A stretch of 8,973 bases of DNA from Campylobacteraceae bacterium (GTDB lineage Bacteria > Campylobacterota > Campylobacteria > Campylobacterales > Sulfurospirillaceae). Below the pieces are notes generated by a model. That model was not told the origin of the DNA and did no database searches. It saw nothing but the letters and a program-made list of their open reading frames with translations. The stretch's first letter is position 1; every line of letters begins with the position of its first letter. Where the stretch lies: positions 1-8,973 of the forward strand of contig JALVAU010000186.1 of the NCBI GenBank assembly GCA_027011025.1, written 5' to 3'. The position numbers were made by a program, and so were the translations under genes. Shown one piece after another: positions 1 through 5,125 of this stretch.

Positions 1-1049
1 ACTATACAAATCCCACATACTATATCTACTCTATTGGAAAGTTTATACATAATAAATATCAAAATAGAAATATAGTAGTACAAAAAACAGGGCTTGATGC
101 AAGGCTGATAAAAGGTAAAAAACCAAAACTTTTAGTGCTTGTTGTAGGAGAGAGTGCAAGGGCAGATCATTTTTGGCTCAATGGATACAGAAAAGATACC
201 AATTCATATCTAAAAAATGAAAATATTATAAATTTTAGCAATATGTATTCATGTGGTACGGAGACCGCTACATCAGTGCCTTGTATGTTTTCCATCCTTG
301 ATAGGAGTGATTTTAGCATAAGGGCTGGATTGGAGCATGAAAATCTGCTAGATGTTGCTAAAAGAGCAGGGGTTAGAGTTAAATGGATAGATAACAATTC
401 AGACTCAAAAGGTGTGGCTACTAGAATAAAAGATGTTGTAAATATAAGAACTAAAAAGATTGAAAATTTTTGCGATAGTGGTGAGTGTAGAGACGAAGCT
501 ATGCTTGTAGGATTGCAAAAATATATAGATAGCAATCAAACAGACACTATTATAGTTCTTCATCAGATGGGAAATCACGGACCGGCATACTATAAAAGAT
601 ATCCAAAAGAGTTTGAGAGATTTAAGCCTGTTTGCAAAAGCAATCAGCTTCAAGAATGTACACCACAAGAGATAAAAAATGCTTATGACAACGCTATAGC
701 ATATACGGACTATTTTTTGAGTAAAACTATTGATCTGTTAAAGAAGAGTGAAAATAAGTTTGATACGGCACTTCTATATCTTTCAGACCATGGTGAATCT
801 CTAGGGGAAAAAGGTGTTTATCTACACGCCATGCCTTACTTTATAGCTCCGGTTGCTCAAAGACATATAGCATCAATTGCTTGGTTTGGTCCTAGATTTG
901 ACCACTTGGATGAGAAGTGTATCAAGACAAGTGCAGACGAGCACTATTCACAAGATAACTATTTTAGTACAGTGCTTGGTTTGATGGGTATAAAAACAAA
1001 AGTGTATGATAAAAGTAAAGATATGTTTGCAAAATGTAGAAAGAATTAG
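1..1049 (+). CDS. Phosphoethanolamine transferase, EptA/MCR family (5'-truncated, C-terminal catalytic domain)
   Basis: This is the periplasmic sulfatase-fold domain of an inner-membrane enzyme that moves phosphoethanolamine from phosphatidylethanolamine to lipid A or another surface acceptor. The frame is open from the window edge (first full codon at 3) to TAG at 1047-1049, about 348 residues. The N-terminal membrane helices normally found in this family lie outside the window. A GTG at 135 is internal to the conserved VLVVGESARADH stretch and is not the start. Visible catalytic parts, by comparison with MCR-1/EptA: metal-binding Glu in VVGES (codon 150-152), the Thr nucleophile in CGTETATSVPCMFS (codon 264-266), His in MGNHGPAY (576-578), the Asp-His pair of SDHGES (786-791) and His in LHAMPY (825-827). 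Three Cys pairs (about 40/50, 113/118 and 167/175 counted from codon 135) match the usual periplasmic disulfides. All key residues are intact. The acceptor cannot be read from sequence; Campylobacter EptC also modifies a flagellar rod protein. Confidence 0.92.
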   Translation, partial: YTNPTYYIYSIGKFIHNKYQNRNIVVQKTGLDARLIKGKKPKLLVLVVGESARADHFWLNGYRKDTNSYLKNENIINFSNMYSCGTETATSVPCMFSILDRSDFSIRAGLEHENLLDVAKRAGVRVKWIDNNSDSKGVATRIKDVVNIRTKKIENFCDSGECRDEAMLVGLQKYIDSNQTDTIIVLHQMGNHGPAYYKRYPKEFERFKPVCKSNQLQECTPQEIKNAYDNAIAYTDYFLSKTIDLLKKSENKFDTALLYLSDHGESLGEKGVYLHAMPYFIAPVAQRHIASIAWFGPRFDHLDEKCIKTSADEHYSQDNYFSTVLGLMGIKTKVYDKSKDMFAKCRKN

Positions 1050-1053
1050 AAGG
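1048..1053 (+). promoter_or_regulatory. Ribosome binding site deciding the ubiE start
   Basis: AGAAGG overlaps the stop codon of the phosphoethanolamine transferase gene and lies 3 nt before ATG 1057 (9 nt before TTG 1063). It supports a ubiE start downstream of the preceding gene rather than the longer ATG 1006 reading. Confidence 0.5.
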
Positions 1054-1056
1054 TAT

Positions 1057-1776
1057 ATGGTTTTGGAAGATAATAAACAACAAAAAATAGTACAAATGTT
1101 TGATGATATAGCACCAACTTATGATAAAGCAAATAGAGTTTTGAGCATGGGCGTAGATATTCAGTGGAGAAAGAAGGCTTGCGATGAAACATTTGCAAGG
1201 TATAAAAAGCCTATTGATTTGATAGTTGATGTTGCATGTGGAACTGGTGATATGATGGGATATTGGCAAAAGAGAGCAGATAAAAAAAAGCTAAAAATCA
1301 AAAAGATATTGGGAATTGATCCATCAGTAGGTATGACAAATGTTGGAAAAGAGAAATTTCCAAATTTTGAATTTGTTATAAGTGAGGCAACCAATCTGCC
1401 ACTAGAAGATGAGAGTGCAGATATATTAAGTATCAGTTATGGCATAAGAAATGTAGTCCAAAGAGAAGAGGCCTTTAGGGAGTTTGCAAGAGTCCTAAAA
1501 AGTGGTGGCTATGTGGTTATACTAGAGTTTACCAAAGATGACAAAAAAGGTTCTCTTTATGGCATCAAAGACTTTTATATGAACAAAGTTTTACCAAAAA
1601 TCGGTGGATATATCTCAAAAAACAAAGAGGCTTATGAGTATTTACCAAACTCAATAGAAGGCTTTTTGACTTCAGATATGTTGCAAAATGAACTTGATGA
1701 TGCAGGTTTTACAACAGAGTTTGTTAAGAGTTTTTCTATGGACATATCTACCCTGCTTATAGCTAAAAAAAGATGA
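1057..1776 (+). CDS. ubiE: Demethylmenaquinone methyltransferase (UbiE/MenG)
   Basis: SAM-dependent C-methyltransferase that turns demethylmenaquinone into menaquinone, the final step of quinone synthesis; cytoplasmic or membrane-associated. The 239-residue reading has the SAM-binding motif DVACGTGD (residues 58-65), the second-strand acidic motif GIDPSVGM (86-93), the UbiE signature SYGIRNV (127-133), GGYVVILEF (150-158) and the C-terminal YLPNSIEGF (195-203). The length fits the family (about 240-250). An ATG at 1006 would extend the frame by 17 residues but sits inside the upstream gene. The ATG at 1057, just after AGAAGG (1048-1053) and 7 nt beyond the upstream stop, gives the expected short N-terminus. 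The SD spacing of 3 nt is tight, so TTG at 1063 is a minor alternative. The stop overlaps the xseA start by 4 nt, indicating an operon. In this phylum menaquinone is the expected quinone, so the substrate is probably demethylmenaquinone rather than a ubiquinone precursor. Confidence 0.93.
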   Translation: MVLEDNKQQKIVQMFDDIAPTYDKANRVLSMGVDIQWRKKACDETFARYKKPIDLIVDVACGTGDMMGYWQKRADKKKLKIKKILGIDPSVGMTNVGKEKFPNFEFVISEATNLPLEDESADILSISYGIRNVVQREEAFREFARVLKSGGYVVILEFTKDDKKGSLYGIKDFYMNKVLPKIGGYISKNKEAYEYLPNSIEGFLTSDMLQNELDDAGFTTEFVKSFSMDISTLLIAKKR

Positions 1777-3032
1777 ATTCCAACTCTCTTCAAAGTGTTA
1801 CAAGCTTAAACAACCAGATAAAATCTCTTTTGGAGAGTACATTTGTATATGTACATGTAGAGGGTGAAGTTTCGAGGTTTACCTACCACGGCTCGGGACA
1901 TCTATACTTTACCTTAAAAGATAAAAACTCCTCAATCTCCTGTGTGATGTTCAGGGGAAACAACAAAAAGATGAAATTTCAACTCGAAGAGGGGATGCAA
2001 GTCGTCATAAGCGGTTCTATCTCCTTGTATGTTCCAAGAGGAAGCTATCAGTTAAACTGTATAAGCATAGAGCCTAGCGGTAGCGGTGCATTGGCAAAAG
2101 CTTATGAACAGCTTAAAGAAAAACTCAGGGGTATGGGCTATTTTGATGAGGCAAATAAAAAAGAGATACCAAGATATATAAAGAGCATAGCATTAGTGAC
2201 TTCAGCCACAGGAGCAGCTCTTCAAGATATGTTAAGAGTTGCCAATAAAAGATGGCCTTTAGTGAAGGTTAAAGTACTAGATACTATCGTTCAGGGTGAA
2301 AACAGCGGTATAAATATAGCAAAAAATATCGCCTATGCCGACAAATTAGATGTAGATGTGATAGTAACAGGCAGAGGCGGAGGAAGCATAGAGGATCTAT
2401 GGGGATTTAATGAAGAGGTTGTAGCGGATGCCATATATAGAGCAAAAACTCCCATAGTTTCCGCAGTTGGACATGAGATAGACTATGTTATAAGTGATTT
2501 TGTTGCAGATTTAAGAGCCCCAACACCCTCAGCTGCTATGGAGATGATACTGCCGGATAAAAATGAACTTTTGATGAGTATAGATGGCATGATAGAGCAA
2601 TTACAAAGATTTTATGCAAGAGCTATATCCACAAAGAGTATGGATTTGCAAAATTTAAAAAATGAGTTTCAAAGATACTCCTTTTCGCAAAAGACTCACT
2701 TGATGCAAAGAGAGATAGATATACTAAAAAATCTCTACAGAGCTAAACTCTCATCAATACTTGAAGAAAAAAATCTAAAAACCTCTAGTTTGTTTGAGAA
2801 GCTAAGATTTGCATACAGACAAAATATAACGAGAAAAGAGCAGGCATTAGAGGGTACAAAAGAGAGTCTTTTGTCTAAAAACCCAACTTTAGGATTAAAT
2901 GAATCCTATGCACAAGTCGTAAAAAACGATAAAAAAATCCAACCGGAAAAATTGAAATTAGATGATATTTTTGAACTCCAAACTGTAAAAACAGTGATAA
3001 CTTCAAGAGTGCTAGATATAGAAAATCTATAG
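1773..3032 (+). CDS. xseA: Exodeoxyribonuclease VII large subunit
   Basis: Large catalytic subunit of ExoVII, the single-strand DNA exonuclease that works with several copies of the small subunit XseB (not in this window). The protein has 419 residues: an N-terminal OB-fold, about residues 20-100, with VHVEGEVSRF and HLYFTLKD; a catalytic domain, about 115-260, with LVTSATGAALQDM (141-153), GRGGGSIEDLWGFNEE (200-215), VGHEIDY (232-238) and VADLRAPTPSAAME (244-257); and a long Lys/Glu-rich coiled-coil region, about 260-370, before a short C-terminal tail. All family signatures are intact. It is somewhat shorter than E. coli XseA (456). The ATG lies within the ubiE stop (ATGA) and has only an A-rich leader, so translation is probably coupled to ubiE. 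The ubiE-xseA order also occurs in Campylobacter jejuni (recalled, not checked). Confidence 0.95.
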   Translation: MNSNSLQSVTSLNNQIKSLLESTFVYVHVEGEVSRFTYHGSGHLYFTLKDKNSSISCVMFRGNNKKMKFQLEEGMQVVISGSISLYVPRGSYQLNCISIEPSGSGALAKAYEQLKEKLRGMGYFDEANKKEIPRYIKSIALVTSATGAALQDMLRVANKRWPLVKVKVLDTIVQGENSGINIAKNIAYADKLDVDVIVTGRGGGSIEDLWGFNEEVVADAIYRAKTPIVSAVGHEIDYVISDFVADLRAPTPSAAMEMILPDKNELLMSIDGMIEQLQRFYARAISTKSMDLQNLKNEFQRYSFSQKTHLMQREIDILKNLYRAKLSSILEEKNLKTSSLFEKLRFAYRQNITRKEQALEGTKESLLSKNPTLGLNESYAQVVKNDKKIQPEKLKLDDIFELQTVKTVITSRVLDIENL

Positions 3033-3512
3033 ATGACTCCCGCGATAAGGCAAATAAAACAAAAAAAGATAAATTGTAAAATATATAGATATGAGCATGA
3101 TACATCAAACACCTCTTTTGGCTTAGAGGTGGTCGAAAAACTATCCCTAAATGTCCATGAAGTATTCAAAACTTTGATAATTCATCTAAATAGTGGAGAT
3201 TTTGCAGTTGCCCTAATACCTGTTTGTAGTAAAGCAAGTATGAAAAAAATAGCAAAAGCACTAAATGTAAAAAAGGCCAGTATGGCAGATACAATTGATG
3301 CCCAAAAAATCACAGGATATATACAAGGCGGAATAAGTCCAATAGGGCAAAAGAAGCAGTTAAAAACCATCATTGATGAAAGTGCAAAAAAGTATAAAAC
3401 TATCTATGTTAGCGGAGGGCAAAGAGGGTTAGAAATAGAGATAAATCCAAAAGATTTACAAAAACTCACAAAAGCACTTTTTTGTGACATAATGCTAGAT
3501 TCCTGCCTCTAA
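3033..3512 (+). CDS. ybaK: Cys-tRNA(Pro)/Cys-tRNA(Cys) deacylase, YbaK/EbsC family
   Basis: Free-standing trans-editing enzyme that hydrolyses Cys mis-charged onto tRNA(Pro), protecting translation accuracy in the cytoplasm. The 159-residue length is normal for YbaK. Lys46 in VFKTLI matches the catalytic Lys46 of the Haemophilus YbaK. The loop motif GGISPIGQKK (99-108) and the SGGQRGLEIEI segment (127-137) are typical of the family and favour YbaK over the ProXp-Ala or INS-domain relatives. The ATG follows the xseA stop directly (TAGATG, no gap) and no Shine-Dalgarno sequence is seen, so translation is likely by re-initiation from xseA. Its last 18 nt overlap the 3' end of the convergent mqnX gene. 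The match to the family is clear; exact tRNA preference is inferred from the family. Confidence 0.9.
   Translation: MTPAIRQIKQKKINCKIYRYEHDTSNTSFGLEVVEKLSLNVHEVFKTLIIHLNSGDFAVALIPVCSKASMKKIAKALNVKKASMADTIDAQKITGYIQGGISPIGQKKQLKTIIDESAKKYKTIYVSGGQRGLEIEINPKDLQKLTKALFCDIMLDSCL
3458..3486 (-). terminator. Weak candidate terminator of mqnX
   Basis: Read on the minus strand, 9 nt past the mqnX stop, there is a 7-bp stem CACAAAA/TTTTGTG with a 6-nt loop, followed by AGTTTTTG. The stem is AT-rich and lies inside the ybaK coding sequence, so it may be chance. No better terminator is seen at this convergent junction. Confidence 0.22.
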
Positions 3513-4727
3513 AATTTCTTTTCCATTTATATATATCTTTTCTGCTTTTTTAGTATGTAGTATGAGTTGCGTGGCTAAATCACCATTTATCAATTTATCT
3601 GCCAATTTTACTACCAATATATCAGCATCTTTTTCTTTTGCCAATACACCACTGTTTAAATTTAATGCTTTAGCAGCATTTTTTGTACTCATTTGCAAAA
3701 GTCTTTTTGATAGATTGTCTATATCTGCCCTAAAGTGCAACATCAAAGCAGCTCTCATCTCATCCCAAAGATTGAGGGATATGTTTGAACTTAGCCCATC
3801 TGTTGCAAGGTTTAGCATATCTTTATCTATGTTTTCTATCTCCAATCTTCCTGAGTTAAGAAGTCTATTTGAGACTGGACAATGTGTTATGAAGCCACCT
3901 AGCTCTTTTATCTTTTGTATCTCGTCATCACTTGCTTTTGTGCAGTGAGTAAAGAGAGTATTTGTATCGTAAAAGAGATTTAGATACTCCAAGGCACTAT
4001 TTAATGGTCTTGCATTTGGCATAAAAGAGTTGAAAAACTCTACAAAATCTCCACTCCCACTATCTAGCCAATCTCGCTCAGCCTGAGATTCCATAAAGTG
4101 GGTAGATACGAGATAATTCTCTTTTCTTGCTATATCAAGTACATTTTTTGTTAAAATTGGATGAGTCGAGTATGGTGAATGTATCGAAATAGCGGGTATA
4201 AAAGTTTGGCTTCTGTTATCTTCGCTTTGGTGCAGTCTTGATTTGAAATTATCAAAAAGAACATCAACTGCATCAGGTCTAGAACCCAATATTTCATTGA
4301 AATATACAACTTTTTGAGGAGTTTTTACGCATGAGTCAAAATCATCACCGAAACTACTAATGGCTCCGAGTGTGGTTGTTCCGCTATGAAGCATATTTTG
4401 AAGTTGAATTTCGATAGATTTTTCTTTGCTATTTTGCAAAATAGCATCACGATTTTTTATAACACTTCCTAACCAAGATATAAAATCTCCATATTTTAGT
4501 GAAGTTCTGTTCGCACTAAACTCTAAGTGAACATGCGGATTGATGAGTCCAGGCATAATGACAGAATTTTCTCCGCAGTCTATTACCTCTGTGTCTTTAT
4601 ACTTTTGCAGTATCTCTTCTTTTTTGCCTAGGTCAATTATATTTTTATCAAAACAGATAGCTCCATCTTTGATGATTTCAAAATTATCTCTACATGTAAG
4701 TATAAAATCAGCTCTTAATATCTTCAT
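3495..4727 (-). CDS. mqnX: Aminodeoxyfutalosine deaminase-type amidohydrolase
   Basis: Metal-dependent deaminase of the ATZ/TRZ-like amidohydrolase superfamily. It resembles the Helicobacter/Campylobacter proteins (HP0267 type) that deaminate 6-amino-6-deoxyfutalosine in the futalosine route to menaquinone. The 410 residues hold a small beta-sandwich at both ends and a TIM barrel. Active-site candidates: His65 and His67 in PGLINPHVHLE, His210 and Glu213 in VSTHFMES, His261 in LFTHC, HCPVSN (282-287) and Asp310 in LATDGLSS. All expected metal and catalytic positions are present. ATG 4725-4727 is preceded by GAAGGT (4733-4738) at good spacing. It is transcribed alone, converging on ybaK and diverging from ugpB. 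The superfamily is certain. The exact substrate rests on resemblance to the Campylobacterota group and on ubiE lying nearby; a guanine-, S-adenosylhomocysteine- or methylthioadenosine-deaminase activity is the main alternative. Confidence 0.82.
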   Translation of the reverse strand: MKILRADFILTCRDNFEIIKDGAICFDKNIIDLGKKEEILQKYKDTEVIDCGENSVIMPGLINPHVHLEFSANRTSLKYGDFISWLGSVIKNRDAILQNSKEKSIEIQLQNMLHSGTTTLGAISSFGDDFDSCVKTPQKVVYFNEILGSRPDAVDVLFDNFKSRLHQSEDNRSQTFIPAISIHSPYSTHPILTKNVLDIARKENYLVSTHFMESQAERDWLDSGSGDFVEFFNSFMPNARPLNSALEYLNLFYDTNTLFTHCTKASDDEIQKIKELGGFITHCPVSNRLLNSGRLEIENIDKDMLNLATDGLSSNISLNLWDEMRAALMLHFRADIDNLSKRLLQMSTKNAAKALNLNSGVLAKEKDADILVVKLADKLINGDLATQLILHTKKAEKIYINGKEILEAGI

Positions 4728-4754
4728 TTTGCACCTTCGATACAGTAATAAAAG

Positions 4755-4760
4755 ATTTTA
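4755..4760 (-). promoter_or_regulatory. mqnX: Possible mqnX -10 element
   Basis: On the minus strand TAAAAT lies 27 nt before the mqnX start codon, which would give a short leader of about 20 nt that includes the GAAGGT ribosome binding site. There is no good -35, as is common for sigma70 promoters of this phylum; the upstream sequence has a T-run (CTTTTTGG). This is an inference from position and consensus only. Confidence 0.35.
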
Positions 4761-4772
4761 GCCAAAAAGAAC

Positions 4773-4800
4773 TTGACAGCAGATAAAGAGTAGCTACAAT
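4773..4800 (+). promoter_or_regulatory. Consensus-like sigma70 promoter reading rightwards
   Basis: A perfect -35 TTGACA (4773-4778) is separated by 16 bp from TACAAT (4795-4800), five of six matches to the -10 consensus. It would start transcription near 4807, more than 300 nt before ugpB, with no clear gene in between. It could make a long ugp leader or a small RNA, or be a remnant. It partly overlaps the proposed mqnX promoter zone on the other strand. Confidence 0.45.
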
Positions 4801-4804
4801 TTTT

Positions 4805-4976
4805 TAAACCTCAACAGGATGGATCTACTCTCAAAAATGTTTGCTAAGAGTGTTTAAGATTGGATAACAACTTTGCAAAAGTGACAATGAAGAGATGAGA
4901 AAAAGTGTCGATGAAAAGCAATTGAGATTTTTCTAATAGCAGTACATGAGGATATATTTACTTATTGTGGTAATAA
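4805..4976 (+). other. Non-coding stretch, possibly a decayed gene fragment
   Basis: Only very short open frames exist. ATG 4818 encodes 12 residues (MDLLSKMFAKSV) without a proper ribosome binding site. A further frame reads QLCKSDNEEMRKSVDEK then QLRFF before TAA; after a shift the neighbouring frame continues IEIFLIAVHEDIFTYCGNK up to TAG at the palindrome. The reading is protein-like in mixed frames, which suggests a pseudogene remnant, but I do not recognise the family and chance is quite possible in so short a stretch. Confidence 0.2.
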
Positions 4977-4999
4977 AACTAAATAGTAGCTATTTAGTT
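4977..4999. repeat. 23-bp palindrome, candidate operator
   Basis: Perfect 10-bp arms AACTAAATAG and CTATTTAGTT around a 3-nt centre TAG. There is no T-run after it on the + strand, so it is not a convincing terminator. It lies about 93 bp upstream of the ugpB -10. A binding site for a dimeric regulator is plausible; which regulator cannot be told. Confidence 0.5.
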
Positions 5000-5007
5000 A
5001 AATAGAT

Positions 5008-5022
5008 GTTACTTTTTGTAAC
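5008..5022. repeat. Short inverted repeat GTTAC-N5-GTAAC
   Basis: Perfect 5-bp arms around TTTTT. Its right arm also forms part of the larger dyad centred at 5031/5032, so the two could be alternative or overlapping protein contacts. Confidence 0.35.
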
Positions 5023-5047
5023 TTTATAACTAGTTATGTCGTTATAA
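5016..5047. promoter_or_regulatory. Nested 32-bp dyad, candidate operator upstream of ugpB
   Basis: The sequence is symmetric about the 5031/5032 junction. The core is a perfect 12-bp palindrome ATAACTAGTTAT (5026-5037). It is flanked by a second matching pair, TAAC (5019-5022) and GTTA (5041-5044), with TT/AA pairing further out (5016-5017 with 5046-5047). The half-site TAAC/GTTA therefore recurs every 8 bp on each side. This looks like a multi-subunit operator. It ends about 45 bp before the ugpB -10. Confidence 0.45.
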
Positions 5048-5060
5048 TGTTTAAATTTTA

Positions 5061-5082
5061 ATTTTGTAGCTATTTTGTAATC
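5061..5082 (+). repeat. 11-bp tandem direct repeat next to the ugpB promoter
   Basis: ATTTTGTAGCT (5061-5071) is followed at once by ATTTTGTAATC (5072-5082), identical in the first 8 of 11 positions. A third TTTTGTA copy is at 5014-5020. An 11-bp period is what OmpR/PhoB-family response regulators use, and ugp genes are phosphate-starvation genes in E. coli. The bases do not match the E. coli Pho box, so the regulator is unknown. The T-tracts may instead simply be the periodic T-rich upstream region of promoters in this phylum. Confidence 0.35.
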
Positions 5083-5088
5083 TTTTGG

Positions 5089-5097
5089 TGCTATAAT
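5089..5097 (+). promoter_or_regulatory. ugpB: ugpB promoter, extended -10
   Basis: TGCTATAAT is a perfect extended -10 (TGn plus TATAAT at 5092-5097), 28 nt before the ugpB start codon. No -35 is seen at 16-18 bp, which suits Campylobacterota promoters or an activator-dependent one. Transcription would begin near 5104, giving a leader of about 22 nt that contains AGGAG at 5115-5119, 6 nt before ATG. Confidence 0.7.
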
Positions 5098-5125
5098 AAT
5101 TTTATAAAAATAATAGGAGTTAAAC

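Larger units (their letters stand above)
4728..5125. other. 398-bp divergent intergenic region between mqnX and ugpB
   Basis: No credible intact gene lies here. The left third carries the mqnX leader and two possible promoters facing opposite ways. The middle (about 4805-4976) is less A/T-uniform and has stop-broken, protein-like reading. The right third (4977-5125) is very AT-rich and packed with inverted and direct repeats, ending in the ugpB promoter and ribosome binding site. A 398-bp gap is large for this otherwise gene-packed stretch. Details are in the separate entries. Confidence 0.8.

Noticed and set aside
135..1049. A 304-residue protein starting at GTG 135
   Set aside because: The same frame is open to the window edge and the residues before GTG (NPTYYIYSIGKFI and on) are family-like; the GTG is inside the conserved catalytic motif. 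The gene is truncated by the window, not short.
167..1394. Minus-strand open frames opposite the first two genes (167-535, 405-668, 964-1269, 1161-1394)
   Set aside because: Each lies antisense to clear coding sequence with intact family motifs; no ribosome binding sites or recognisable domains.
1006..1776. Longer ubiE reading from ATG 1006
   Set aside because: The extra 17 residues overlap the upstream gene by 44 nt, are not family-like, and lack a ribosome binding site; ATG 1057 has AGAAGG just before it.
3562..3948. Plus-strand 128-residue open frame inside mqnX
   Set aside because: Antisense shadow of a well-supported amidohydrolase gene; Ser/Phe-rich translation typical of such shadows. 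The same applies to 4540-4761.
5043..5048. Second TATAAT as an alternative ugpB promoter
   Set aside because: It matches the -10 consensus but has no TG extension and no -35 at suitable spacing, and it lies within the right arm of the dyad; the 5089-5097 element is better in sequence and position.
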